Below, piece by piece: positions 18,238 to 26,988 of a stretch of DNA of 64,000 nt. The stretch's first letter is position 1. Every line of letters begins with the position of its first letter. The DNA is from Yoonia sp. BS5-3 (GTDB taxonomy: Bacteria > Pseudomonadota > Alphaproteobacteria > Rhodobacterales > Rhodobacteraceae). The position numbers and the translations under genes are program-made. Below the pieces are notes generated by a model. That model made no database searches, was not told the origin of the DNA, and saw only the letters and a program-made list of their open reading frames with translations. The stretch spans positions 3,684,001 to 3,748,000 of the forward strand of contig NZ_CP150951.2 of assembly GCF_038069655.2 (NCBI RefSeq), read 5' to 3'.

Positions 18238-18705
18238 ATGATGGCTCGGAACGATCTATACTGGAAATGCACCCTCAACTGTGAGGGGAACCCGACGTTA
18301 ATCTTCCCCACGTGACGTGAGGTCATGAAGAAGATTGGCACTTTTTCACAACAAAATCGCGGGTATTCGGGCATCAAAGAAGGCCCGCAGAGGAATCTGC
18401 CGCCCCCGCAAATTGCCCTGCAAGACTTAACGAATCGTTAAATGCGGCCCTTGACCTATGGTAAGGCGGTCCGGGTTTTCGTGAACCGGCCATGGACATG
18501 GTGGAGGCATTGGGCCGTCGTGAGGGTTGTGGTCGGTGCGTCGCGCAACAGACGAGCAGCGCCCGGACCTCGGGATGATCGCTGCTTCGTCTGTGCTTTG
18601 CGATGTGGTCACATCAGATGCAGAGGTTGTGCAGGTTGCCGTGTTGCAGAAGCGCCTCCCAGTGGCGGAGGTCGGGGCGCGGCCCGGCGATGCTGGGGGG
18701 CTGCT
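18238..18705. other. Gene-poor stretch between a small gene and a foreign-looking gene
   Basis: No convincing frame. Several short frames on both strands lack ribosome sites. The only clear signal is a CtrA-type box at 18427-18441. The right half may be remnants left by insertion of the low-GC gene that follows. Confidence 0.5.
18427..18441. promoter_or_regulatory. CtrA-type box containing a GANTC site
   Basis: TTAACGAATCGTTAA is a perfect TTAA-N7-TTAA sequence, the full CtrA consensus, and also a 15-nt palindrome. Its spacer contains GAATC, a CcrM methylation site (GANTC). It lies about 205 bp upstream of the small minus-strand gene at 18040-18222. Binding is inferred. Confidence 0.55.
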
Positions 18706-19593
18706 TTACAAGTAGTTTTGTTGCTCAGGAGCGGCGGATACATCTAAAATATCAAGGCGAGTGGTTCGACCTGTCCGGCTGCGCGAGGCAAATGCCTCAA
18801 TTTCAACGTCCGCGTTGTCGGACATCTTGGCGGTAGCATTTGCTCGCATGCTTCCTATAACCGAAGAAACATTCGTAGCGCTTCTGGCCCTCTCAAGCAA
18901 CTCAAACGGTATTGGTCGTCTTTCGTCAGGAAGATAAATTCTACCTTTGAAGGTATTAATATTATAGCTTGATACCTTCCCAACAGTTGTGATTGGCGTA
19001 TCGTCTTTGTCCCTATGGATCAGAAAATCGTACGTGCCGGCGTCGATCCGTGTTTCTTCTATGAACTCTGTCTCTGGTATCAACAAAGCGCTTTCAGCAG
19101 TCTTGGACCTAATAATCGGTCGGTGCATGTCGATGACCGATGGCTCGATTTTTTCGAGAAGTGAGTCAAATCGCTTTATGTCAAGTGGCGGGGGTTGGAT
19201 CCGTTGATCTTGGGGCAGTTTTTTATTGAAATCCTCAAACTGCTCGCCAAGCGACTTCTCAATATCTACATGTTGCCCTGTGATTTTCTTGATCGCCATA
19301 TCATAGATTGAAAATGCTAGATGCCCGATGGGAGTATCTGGGCGAGCCGTGCCAAAAGAATAAAGGGCGGCACCAACAAAAACCGCTATCTCCCAGCTTC
19401 CTTCTCGAGGAACTGACACCAACAGATCAGCTCCCTTAAGCGAGGGCGCTTGTGTTATTACCTCTCCATTGATGGCGTAGTGCGTCGTTATCGCAAGTGA
19501 TCTCTGAAATCCCACTTGACCCTGTGCGGCGTCGTAGAAATCTAAAACATGATCTTCTGCGAGTTTACCATCGTACTTAAGCGAAATTTTCAT
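18706..19593 (-). CDS. Uncharacterised protein, foreign composition (DUF7946-like)
   Basis: A 295-residue soluble protein, MKISLKYDGKLAEDHVLDFYDAAQGQVGFQRSL at the start. It resembles scattered accessory proteins (DUF7946-like) whose function is not known. The gene is richer in A/T and uses rarer codons than its neighbours, and it sits between a gene-poor stretch and thyX, both signs of transfer. No catalytic motif is visible. A conserved hydrophobic stretch AVFVGAALYSFG lies near residue 70. Confidence 0.75.
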   Translation of the reverse strand: MKISLKYDGKLAEDHVLDFYDAAQGQVGFQRSLAITTHYAINGEVITQAPSLKGADLLVSVPREGSWEIAVFVGAALYSFGTARPDTPIGHLAFSIYDMAIKKITGQHVDIEKSLGEQFEDFNKKLPQDQRIQPPPLDIKRFDSLLEKIEPSVIDMHRPIIRSKTAESALLIPETEFIEETRIDAGTYDFLIHRDKDDTPITTVGKVSSYNINTFKGRIYLPDERRPIPFELLERARSATNVSSVIGSMRANATAKMSDNADVEIEAFASRSRTGRTTRLDILDVSAAPEQQNYL

Positions 19594-19618
19594 ATATCAA
19601 TTGGTCCAATCAATGCCT

Positions 19619-20524
19619 TCACCCAATCACCTCTTCAAACTCCCGCCATTCCCCCTTGGACATTCCAGAGGTCTCTTGCGTTACCTCTTCACCTTTAAGC
19701 ATGCGCCGCACGCAGTCAATCGCCTTTGACGAGAGCGTCGCACCGCCCATCCGGTAGTCCTCGAACGCGCCGTAAGCCGCGGGCACCCAGTCGGCGACGA
19801 CTTTGCAGATCTCATCCGCATAGACCCGGATTTCATATTGCGCGTGGCTGTCCGCCCGCAGCCGCAGGAAGTGGAAGAGGTTATGCAGGTCCACCTTCCA
19901 ATACCATTGCGTGTAGATATTGGCGGGCAGGTTCATCCGTGCCAGCTCGCGCGCGAGCCCCTGTTGCCCCTCTTGCCCGATCATTTCCTGGTAGTGATCA
20001 TAGCAGCGGGCCGCGTCGCCTTTGAGATATTCGAGCACCCGCGCGGCCTCATCCCCGGTCAGCGCCTCGCCCCGCCCCTGATTGTTCACCACCGATTGCG
20101 CGGCCAGTTTGTCGGCCTCGGGGATATAGAATTCACGGTCCAGGATCGAATAGCGCGCCGAATATTCGTTCACATTCGCCGTCCGGTGCCGGATCCATTG
20201 CCGGGCGACGAAGACGGGCAGTTTGACGTGCAGCTTGATCTCGCACATCTCGAACGGGGTCGAGTGCCAGTGCCGCATCAGGTAGCGGATCAGCCCTGCA
20301 TCGTTGGACACAGATTTGGTCCCCTTCCCGTAAGACACCCGCGCCGCCTGACAGATCGCCGCGTCATCCCCCATATAGTCGATCACCCGGATGAACCCGT
20401 GATCCAGCACGTCGTAAGCTTTGTACAGATGCTGCTCCATCCCCGGCGCGACCGCCCGTAATGTAGGCTGCGGATTGCCCCGCAATTCGTCGATTTCGGC
20501 CTGTTGTTCGGGGCTGATGGGCAT
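19619..20524 (-). CDS. thyX: Flavin-dependent thymidylate synthase
   Basis: A 301-residue ThyX, converting dUMP to dTMP with methylene-tetrahydrofolate and FAD. The signature [15 protein letters not shown] (RHRx7S form) is present, with [12 protein letters not shown] and the C-terminal [15 protein letters not shown] region. The start MPISPEQQ has GGAGACA just upstream; an in-frame ATG 60 bases earlier lacks a site. It is the last gene before a divergent outer-membrane gene. Confidence 0.97.
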   Translation of the reverse strand: MPISPEQQAEIDELRGNPQPTLRAVAPGMEQHLYKAYDVLDHGFIRVIDYMGDDAAICQAARVSYGKGTKSVSNDAGLIRYLMRHWHSTPFEMCEIKLHVKLPVFVARQWIRHRTANVNEYSARYSILDREFYIPEADKLAAQSVVNNQGRGEALTGDEAARVLEYLKGDAARCYDHYQEMIGQEGQQGLARELARMNLPANIYTQWYWKVDLHNLFHFLRLRADSHAQYEIRVYADEICKVVADWVPAAYGAFEDYRMGGATLSSKAIDCVRRMLKGEEVTQETSGMSKGEWREFEEVIG

Positions 20525-20687
20525 GGTTGTCTCCGCCTGTTTGGATTCGGTTTCGGCAGCATAGATGATCGTGGGCGCGGGCAAAACCTATCTCGGGTCT
20601 GCAGGATTTTGCCGAAGCTGTGGCATCATGGTTGGATTATGCTATGCCAGCGTGCAGATGTGCTGGGGACAAGTGACGGAATTTGGA

Positions 20688-22016
20688 ATGAAACTGCGCG
20701 TCTTGGCCTTTTTGGCCTGTTTTTGTCCTGTGCCCGTGCTGGCGCAGGATGTGGAATTGTCGCTGAATGATGCCCGTGTACTGGCCACCCGTGCCGCATC
20801 GTCCGGCGAATATGCCGTGGCTGTGGAACTTGCCCGCAAGCTACTGGCCGTCGACCCCGACGACCGAACCGCATTGATCGTACTGGCTGTGGCCGCGCCT
20901 CAGCTAGGTAATCCCGATGCCGGATGGCGCGCCGGTGCCCGCGCCTGGCGTTTGTCCGACACCGACGCCCAGAAATATGAGGCCGCCCGCGTGACGGCCC
21001 TGGCCGCAAACAATGCCGAGGCCTATACCCTCGCGACCATTTGGCTGCGTCTGGCCCTGCTTGACGCCCCCAATGAGGCAGAGCGCGAGCGCACCATCGC
21101 AGATGCCCGCATCGTGGACCAACGCAATCCCTGGTCGCCCAGCGTTGGCCTGTCCATTGTCCCCTCAAACAATGTGAATGGCGGCTCTAGCACCGATGAG
21201 GGAACCCTGGGCGGTGTCTTGTCCGAGGACGCCCAAGCGCTGCCCGGTATTCGAACCAGTTTGAACTTGGCCACCTCTTATCGGCTGGAACCCTCACCGC
21301 AGACCCGGATCACGTTTGGTCTGCGGCATCAGCCGTCATGGGTCCGGCTGGAAGACGAGACACTCTTTAACGGATCGGCCTTCAACAGCGCCTTATCCGA
21401 GGCCAATGCCCAGATCCTGCAGGGTGCCGAGAATGGCTTTTGGGTCTTTGGGGTTGCGACGGGTAGTTTCGATTTTGGCGGCTCGCCCTATTATGACTAC
21501 AAGCGCCTCAACCTGTCTCGGGCGTTGAACCTGAACGACAATACCCTTTTGCAACTGAGCGGGATCCGCGAGTTTCAAGATTATGAATCCACGAATGTTG
21601 GCGTCGTACGGCGCGGCACGCTCAGCGCAAATCTGTCATACACATTGCCCAGCGGTGACCGGATTTCAGGCGGGTTGAGCTATCTTAGCAGCGATGGCCG
21701 CTTAGAGAATTTCGCATTTCAGCAGGTCTCTCTTCGGGGTCTGTATCAATGGACGGACCCCATCGGCCCCATCACCCTGACTGTGACTGGCGATATCAAA
21801 TATGCGGATTATCCCGCCTATAATGAGGTGTTTGCTGTCCCCGGTGGCCGCGAAGACACCGTCCTGACACTAGGCGCGATTATCGGTTTTCCTGAAATTG
21901 AGATCGCCGGATTTGTTCCGGGCCTTTCGATCACGGCCAGTAAATCGGATAGCAACGTCACACGCTTCCAACGCGAGACGGTTTCAGCAGGTTTTACGCT
22001 TAGTTCATCGTTCTAG
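20688..22016 (+). CDS. TPR plus outer-membrane beta-barrel protein, Slam-like
   Basis: A 442-residue protein with signal peptide (MKLRVLAFLACFCPVPVLAQ), a helical TPR-like N-terminal domain (about 25-150), then NPWSPSVGLSIVPSNNVNGGSS and a series of alternating beta strands ending in the aromatic residue F (FTLSSSF), typical of outer-membrane barrels. TPR followed by a barrel with the NPW...PSNN-N junction is the layout of Slam/DUF560 lipoprotein exporters. No client lipoprotein is next to it; the TbpB-like lipoprotein at 10.5 kb is a candidate. The call as Slam is an inference. Confidence 0.7.
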   Translation: MKLRVLAFLACFCPVPVLAQDVELSLNDARVLATRAASSGEYAVAVELARKLLAVDPDDRTALIVLAVAAPQLGNPDAGWRAGARAWRLSDTDAQKYEAARVTALAANNAEAYTLATIWLRLALLDAPNEAERERTIADARIVDQRNPWSPSVGLSIVPSNNVNGGSSTDEGTLGGVLSEDAQALPGIRTSLNLATSYRLEPSPQTRITFGLRHQPSWVRLEDETLFNGSAFNSALSEANAQILQGAENGFWVFGVATGSFDFGGSPYYDYKRLNLSRALNLNDNTLLQLSGIREFQDYESTNVGVVRRGTLSANLSYTLPSGDRISGGLSYLSSDGRLENFAFQQVSLRGLYQWTDPIGPITLTVTGDIKYADYPAYNEVFAVPGGREDTVLTLGAIIGFPEIEIAGFVPGLSITASKSDSNVTRFQRETVSAGFTLSSSF

Positions 22017-22135
22017 GCCGTGGATAACGGCGCCAAGCATCTAGCGGCATCGTTATCTCTGGCGCGTTGCTTGGTGGCGGGCTGACCGGCTAGGGCATCG
22101 CTTCACGCCATTTCCGCGGGACTTTCCAATAAACA

Positions 22136-22938
22136 CTATGCCTTCAGCCGATAGCCTGTCTTCATCCAGCGCCAGCAAAGGCCCACGACCACAATGCAGG
22201 CGCCGCTGACAACCAGCAAACCGATCCAAGGGCTGCTATCACTGACTCCAATCATCCCAAAACGGACCCCGTCAATGATGTAGAAAAACGGGTTCGCATG
22301 GCTGAGCGCCTGCATGAAGCCCGGCAGCGCTTCAATTGAATAAAACGTGCCCGACAAAAACGCCAAAGGGGTGATCAGGAAATTCGAAATGGCCGAAAGC
22401 TGGTCGAATTTATTGGCAAATATGCCCGCGACCATCCCCAAAGCCCCCATCAGGATTGAACCAAGAAGAACAAAAACAACAACCCAGACAGGGCTTTGCA
22501 TCCCAATGCCCAGAAACAAGGCCGATCCGGCGGCGATGACCACCGCAACCAAAGCCCCGCGCGCCACAGCGCCGCCCAGATAACCGACAACCAGCTCAGC
22601 CGCGGATAGGGGGGCATCAGCGTATCCACGATATTGCCCTGCACCTTGGCCGAGGCAAGGCTGGACGAGGTGTTCGCAAACGCATTCTGGATGACCGTCA
22701 TGGTCAAGATGCCCGGGGCCAGAAAGGTCATGAATGGAACGCCCATCACCTCGCCGCGCTGCGGGCCAATGGCGATGGTAAAGATCAGCAGGAACAGGCC
22801 CGCATTGATCAGCGGCGCCATGACGGTCTGCGACCAGACATTCATAAAGCGGCGGATCTCGCGGCGGATCAATGTCCAGGTGCCCAGCCAGTTCACGCGG
22901 CCAAAACGGCGGACGCCCATTGCAGTCTTTGTTGTCAT
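22136..22938 (-). pseudogene. ABC-2 type permease interrupted by a -1 frameshift
   Basis: The reading frame starts MTTKTAMGVRRFGRVNWLGT and encodes an ABC-2 permease N-terminus to GNIVDTLMPP, then is lost. The rest (LSAAELVVGYLGGAVARGALV to the C-terminus MKTGYRLKA) continues in the next frame. The switch falls at a run of six G (six C on the coding strand) at 22609-22614; one more base restores a single ~268-residue protein. Either a sequencing error or a true inactivating or phase-variable slip. No ABC ATPase gene is adjacent, so its partner is encoded elsewhere. Confidence 0.85.
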
Positions 22939-23055
22939 GGTAAACCATTCCTTCGTCTGTAAGACGGTCTTAGCGCATCGGTTGGCAATGACCAGCCCTG
23001 CGCGAGCTTGTTTCTTGGGGCCGCTCTGGGCAATATTAAATTTTAGGGGGGGATC

Positions 23056-23664
23056 ATGCCGCTTTTTCGCCTGACATTCGTCTTTTTACTTTGGCCTTTC
23101 TGGGTCCAGGCCGACAGCCTACCCCCCAGCCTGCCTGCGCTCTATGCGGTGACTGGGGTTGCTTCTGATGACAGTTTAAACATGCGCGATCAGCCGAACG
23201 GGTCTGCACGCATTCTACTGGCCCTGCCCCATGACGCGACGGATTTGCAGGTCACCCAGCTGAGCCGCGAGGGAAATTGGGCCTATATCAGCCGCGGCGA
23301 GGTCTCGGGTTGGGTCGCGCAGCGCTATCTGCAGCGGCAGCCCGATAGTGTAGACGCGTACGGGCTACCGCGGGGTCTGCGCTGCTTTGGGACCGAGCCA
23401 TTTTGGACGGTGCGATTTACGCAAGCTGGATTGGCTGTCATGACGCCCGAGCGTACGGCAACCCATCCAATCACATTCCACGCACCTTCCGCCGAAAATG
23501 TGGCGCTTGGCCTAGGTGGGTTTATCTTCGAATGGATTGCCGATGGGCAACCCGTACGGGGTCATATCCTACCGGGGCGCTGTAGCGATGGTATGAGCGA
23601 CACGATCTACGGGCTGCATTATATCGATACATATTTTGGCAATGCCGGGTGCTGCAGCCTGTAA
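23056..23664 (+). CDS. Secreted SH3-domain protein with RCxGTEPFW domain
   Basis: A 202-residue exported protein. A signal peptide (MPLFRLTFVFLLWPFWVQA) is followed by a bacterial SH3 domain (about 30-95; DSLNMRDQPNGSARIL ... GWVAQRYL) and a C-terminal domain beginning LRCFGTEPFWTVRF, found in uncharacterised periplasmic proteins of the COG3650 type. Conserved cysteines (RCFG, GRCSDGM, GCCSL) suggest disulfides. Likely binds cell-wall material through the SH3 part. Confidence 0.83.
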   Translation: MPLFRLTFVFLLWPFWVQADSLPPSLPALYAVTGVASDDSLNMRDQPNGSARILLALPHDATDLQVTQLSREGNWAYISRGEVSGWVAQRYLQRQPDSVDAYGLPRGLRCFGTEPFWTVRFTQAGLAVMTPERTATHPITFHAPSAENVALGLGGFIFEWIADGQPVRGHILPGRCSDGMSDTIYGLHYIDTYFGNAGCCSL

Positions 23665-23793
23665 TTTCGCCGCCATGACACGCAAAAGCGCCCAATGCGC
23701 CTTCACATCGGCGCGGGCAATGACTAAGATGAAACCTTGATCCCTCAGGGCAGGCTTACCCCCCAGCCCGATCCGCGAAACAAAGGAATACAT

Positions 23794-24393
23794 ATGTCCT
23801 GGACAGACGAGCGCGTCGAGACGCTCAAAAAGATGTGGGGCGAAGGCCAGTCGGCCAGCCAGATTGCCAAGGAACTGGGCGGTGTGACACGCAATGCGGT
23901 CATCGGCAAAGTGCATCGGCTGGGGCTGTCAAACCGGGCAGGCTCTGGCGGGAATGCGGCCAGCAAGGCACCGGCCAAGGAAAAGCCGGCCGCAGCGGCC
24001 AAACCCGCAGCCAAGGCCGCCCCCAAGCCAAAGCCCAAGGCAGAGCCGCAGGTCCCCGCGATCAAGGAAGAGCCCGAGCTGGACGAAAACGGCATCCCGA
24101 TTTCTGCCGCACGCCGTGCGATCATCCCCGCCGGGCAGCCTTTGCCGCCACAGCCATCGGCCAATGAAATCAGCCCCGAGGCGCTAGCCAAAGTGTCTGA
24201 GGTCGAAAAGACCGCCAAGAAAATCAGCCTGATGGAGCTGACCGAGAAGACCTGCAAATGGCCTGTCGGCGATCCGGCCACGGAGGATTTCTGGTTCTGC
24301 GGTCTGGCCGTGCAACAAGGCAAACCCTATTGCGAGGCCCATGTTGGCGTGGCGTTCCAGCCGATGTCATCACGGCGCGACCGGCGCCGGTAA
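23794..24393 (+). CDS. gcrA: GcrA cell-cycle regulator
   Basis: A 199-residue GcrA: MSWTDERVETLKKMWGEGQSA and the helix-turn-helix TRNAVIGKVHRLGLSNRAG are diagnostic. A Lys/Ala/Pro-rich linker (60-105) joins to the C-terminal domain with CKWPVGDPATEDFWFCG, ending YCEAHVGVAFQ. GcrA binds sigma-70 and activates promoters carrying CcrM-methylated GANTC. AAAGGAAT precedes the ATG; the in-frame ATG 57 bases upstream has no site. A terminator follows. Confidence 0.97.
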   Translation: MSWTDERVETLKKMWGEGQSASQIAKELGGVTRNAVIGKVHRLGLSNRAGSGGNAASKAPAKEKPAAAAKPAAKAAPKPKPKAEPQVPAIKEEPELDENGIPISAARRAIIPAGQPLPPQPSANEISPEALAKVSEVEKTAKKISLMELTEKTCKWPVGDPATEDFWFCGLAVQQGKPYCEAHVGVAFQPMSSRRDRRR

Positions 24394-24412
24394 ATACCCC
24401 CAATTTCCTGAC

Positions 24413-24441
24413 AAAGGCCGCCCCCACCCGGGCGGCCTTTT
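24413..24441 (+). terminator. Rho-independent terminator of gcrA
   Basis: AAAGGCCGCCC and GGGCGGCCTTT form a perfect 11-bp stem with a CCACCC loop, ending in TTTT, 20 bp after the gcrA stop. Confidence 0.92.
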
Positions 24442-24779
24442 GCATTGGCGGCTGGCGATAGTTTTTCAAATTGCGCTTGAGTTATGCAGCAGCACAATTG
24501 GCATTTATCCAAGCGCAGCAGCAAGTGACCAGTAGGTCTTGAAACCACTCGTTTGCGGCATCCCCAAAACGAGAATTTTCACGAATACCATAACTTGAGG
24601 TCACCCTGCGGATGCAGATAAAGTCTGATTTAAGCTAAAGGCGATCATTTTCGAAGCGGAACTCGTGATGAAAAGACGCTTGTGGAGAATATAAGACTTC
24701 ACGTATATAAGCCTTTGATCCCAGTACTCCAAAAAGAGAAATTCACTCTTAAACTAGATCTAATACGTTAGAGGTACCC
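24442..24779. other. A/T-rich gene-free stretch
   Basis: No coding frame or RNA gene could be supported. Base composition becomes A/T-rich here and stays so through the next gene, suggesting one acquired segment of roughly 24.45-25.5 kb. Confidence 0.5.
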
Positions 24780-25292
24780 GTGGAGATTCCAGACCAACTA
24801 TGGCAAATTTTCGCAACGATTGTCGGGGGGGTCATCTCCGCCTTGGTTGGGTTTTCAGCCCAGAGAATTTCGGAAAGGCGATCAAAAAACGAGCTTTTGA
24901 TGCGCAGACTTGAAGAAGTGTATGCTCATTGTCAGGATTTATACGATGAACATAACACGAGAATTAATTGGCTGCTCGGAGAAGATTCAGTATCAAAAGC
25001 AAGTTTTATGGCCGGTCCTAAGCATCCTGGCCATGTTATGAGCCTGGTAAAAATGAAGGTTCGAAGCTATGCGCCAAATCTCACAAGTTCATTGGACGAA
25101 ATGGATCAGGGACATCAAGCTCTCAAAGCGTACTTTTTGAATCTAGAAGAGGCCGTTCTAAAAGGGCAGACCTTAGTGAAAGAAACCGATTACAAAACCG
25201 ACGAACTGAAAGCTCATTTGCACACGCTCGGAAAGGGGGCCAATGAAGTCAAACTCGGTTCCGTTGCCAAGCTGCAGCGCTACTTTGGATAA
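24780..25292 (+). CDS. Membrane-anchored hypothetical protein with coiled coil
   Basis: A 170-residue protein starting with GTG. The N-terminus WQIFATIVGGVISALVGFSAQ is one membrane anchor, followed by RISERRSKNELLMRRLEEVYAHC, a charged helical region likely to be a coiled coil, and a soluble helical remainder. Low GC and codon use unlike the neighbours suggest transfer. Small anchored helical proteins of this sort occur in accessory and phage-related regions. Function unknown; the start could be doubted because the ribosome site is weak. Confidence 0.6.
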   Translation: MEIPDQLWQIFATIVGGVISALVGFSAQRISERRSKNELLMRRLEEVYAHCQDLYDEHNTRINWLLGEDSVSKASFMAGPKHPGHVMSLVKMKVRSYAPNLTSSLDEMDQGHQALKAYFLNLEEAVLKGQTLVKETDYKTDELKAHLHTLGKGANEVKLGSVAKLQRYFG

Positions 25293-25524
25293 AGAGCGTT
25301 AAGGTCGCGGGCCGTTGATTTCGCAGATAAGATCTGACGTTTATCATCCAAGAGCCAGGGTTTGTGGAAGGGACCGAGAAGCTCGGCACATATGCACGCC
25401 CGATCAAGGTCTACTACGTATGCCGCAACAGAACTTGATGTCCAATGTGACGAAAGCCCGTCTATCGAGATGGTGATGACGGCCCAATCCTATCAGGAAC
25501 CCAAAGAGTCGGCCGGGACACGCC

Positions 25525-26082
25525 CTAGGCATCCGGGCCGTCAAAGCTGATTGCCGCGTTGATCAAATAGCGCAGCTGATCGGCATATTCCGCATCTGGC
25601 ACCCCCGCCATTCCAGGCAGTTTCAAGGTCTGGCGCACTATCGATGCGCCCAAGACCACAGCTGCAAACATCGCCAGTTGCGATGCGGCCTGCCGCCCGC
25701 CCATGCGTTCCTGTAAGGGGTCGATCAGCTTTTCGCGCAGCACCCCGCGCAGAAGATCGCCCACCTCGGGGTCACTGGCGTTCATGACGATCATACGAAT
25801 GGCCGAGACCTGATGCGCCTCGGTGCCCGCATCGGCATATTTCGCGATAGCCACCTCAATCGGATCGCGGGCGGCGTCTAAAATCTCGTCCCATTCAAAA
25901 GCGCTTTCCAAAGCGGCCCGAAACAGGCCCAGCTTACCGCCAAAATAACGCGAAATCAGGGCCACATCGACGTCAGCGGCCTTGGCAATCGCGCGCAGCG
26001 ATGCATTTGAATAGCCAAGCGTGCAGAATGCGACGCTGGCCGCATCGAGAAGCTTATCACGGGTCAAATCAGCTTTGCGCAT
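25525..26082 (-). CDS. TetR-family regulator
   Basis: A 185-residue TetR repressor. Residues 1-50 hold the HTH (TRDKLLDAASVAFCTLGYSNASLRAIAKAADVDVALISRYFGGKLGLF), the rest a helical ligand domain. It is divergent from the SDR gene with 102 bp between the starts, in which two matching palindromes lie. Probably represses itself and the dehydrogenase; inducer unknown. Confidence 0.93.
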   Translation of the reverse strand: MRKADLTRDKLLDAASVAFCTLGYSNASLRAIAKAADVDVALISRYFGGKLGLFRAALESAFEWDEILDAARDPIEVAIAKYADAGTEAHQVSAIRMIVMNASDPEVGDLLRGVLREKLIDPLQERMGGRQAASQLAMFAAVVLGASIVRQTLKLPGMAGVPDAEYADQLRYLINAAISFDGPDA

Positions 26083-26110
26083 AGGGCGGATGTATAGACC
26101 CCAAAAAGAA

Positions 26111-26170
26111 TGTCAACACATGTTGACATGCCCGCCGCGCGAACCATATGTATGTCAACAATCGTTGACT
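26111..26170. promoter_or_regulatory. Twin operators of the TetR regulator
   Basis: TGTCAACACATGTTGACA (26111-26128) is a perfect palindrome with a 2-nt centre. TGTCAACAATCGTTGACT (26153-26170) is the same site with two changed positions. Centres are 42 bp apart, four helical turns. Both lie between the divergent starts; the second ends 14 bp before the SDR ATG and covers the likely transcription start region. Confidence 0.8.
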
Positions 26171-26184
26171 TTTAGGAGAAACCC

Positions 26185-26955
26185 ATGTCGAACACTGCAC
26201 TCATCACCGGCGCATCCTCCGGGATCGGCCGCGAATTTGCACGGTATCACGCGGCCAAAGGCGGCGATCTGATCATCACAGCGCGGCGTGGCGATGCGCT
26301 GGACAGTCTGAAGGCCGAAATCGAAGCGGCACATGGGGTCAGTGTAACGACGATTGCGCTCGATCTTGGGACTGCCGATGGGGCGAAGCAGCTTTATGAT
26401 GCGCTGGCCGGACAGAAAATCGACATCCTGATCAATAATGCAGGCTTCGGCGGGCATGGGGCCTTTATCGACCGGGCGCTGGACAGTGACCTGGGCATGA
26501 TCGATCTGAACATCAAGTCGCTGGTCAGCCTATGCCATATGATCGGCAAGGATATGGCGGACGCGGGTGGCGGCAAGATCCTGAACGTCAGCTCAACGGC
26601 CAGCTACATGCCTGGACCGTTGCAAGCGACCTATTTCGCCACCAAAGCCTTTGTCAGCAGTTTTTCACAAGCGCTGGACGAAGAATTGCGCAGCAAAGGG
26701 GTCACCGTCACGGCGCTTGAGCCGGGCTATGTGGCCACCGAATTTGCCGCCGTCGCCGATCTGGATGGAACAGGCCTTGTCAAACAGAAGGGCGCGACGC
26801 CAGACACGGTCGCCAAATTCGGGTATGAGGCGATGCTGAAAGGCAAATTGCGTGCCATCAATGACGGGCAATTACGGTTCTTGCTCAATTGGATCATCCC
26901 ATGGCTGCCACGGCGCCGGGTGCTGAAAATGGTGCGGGGCATGCAGGAAAAGTGA
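26185..26955 (+). CDS. Short-chain dehydrogenase/reductase
   Basis: A 256-residue classical SDR with NAD(P)-binding TGASSGIG at residues 8-15, NNAG at about 87, catalytic Ser in LNVSSTAS and YFATK (Tyr-xxx-Lys). The arginines following the first strand (TARR) favour NADP. AGGAGA precedes the ATG. Regulated by the adjacent TetR gene; the substrate is probably a lipid or xenobiotic ketone or alcohol, by analogy only. Confidence 0.93.
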   Translation: MSNTALITGASSGIGREFARYHAAKGGDLIITARRGDALDSLKAEIEAAHGVSVTTIALDLGTADGAKQLYDALAGQKIDILINNAGFGGHGAFIDRALDSDLGMIDLNIKSLVSLCHMIGKDMADAGGGKILNVSSTASYMPGPLQATYFATKAFVSSFSQALDEELRSKGVTVTALEPGYVATEFAAVADLDGTGLVKQKGATPDTVAKFGYEAMLKGKLRAINDGQLRFLLNWIIPWLPRRRVLKMVRGMQEK

Positions 26956-26988
26956 CCGCTCGGGGCTATCGGGACCTGTTCATTCGCA

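Noticed and set aside
18527..18715. 62-codon plus-strand frame with acceptable codons
   Set aside because: No ribosome site, no family, and it runs into the end of the opposing gene; possibly a relic.
25362..25550. 62-codon plus-strand frame
   Set aside because: No ribosome site and overlaps the TetR gene end; no support.
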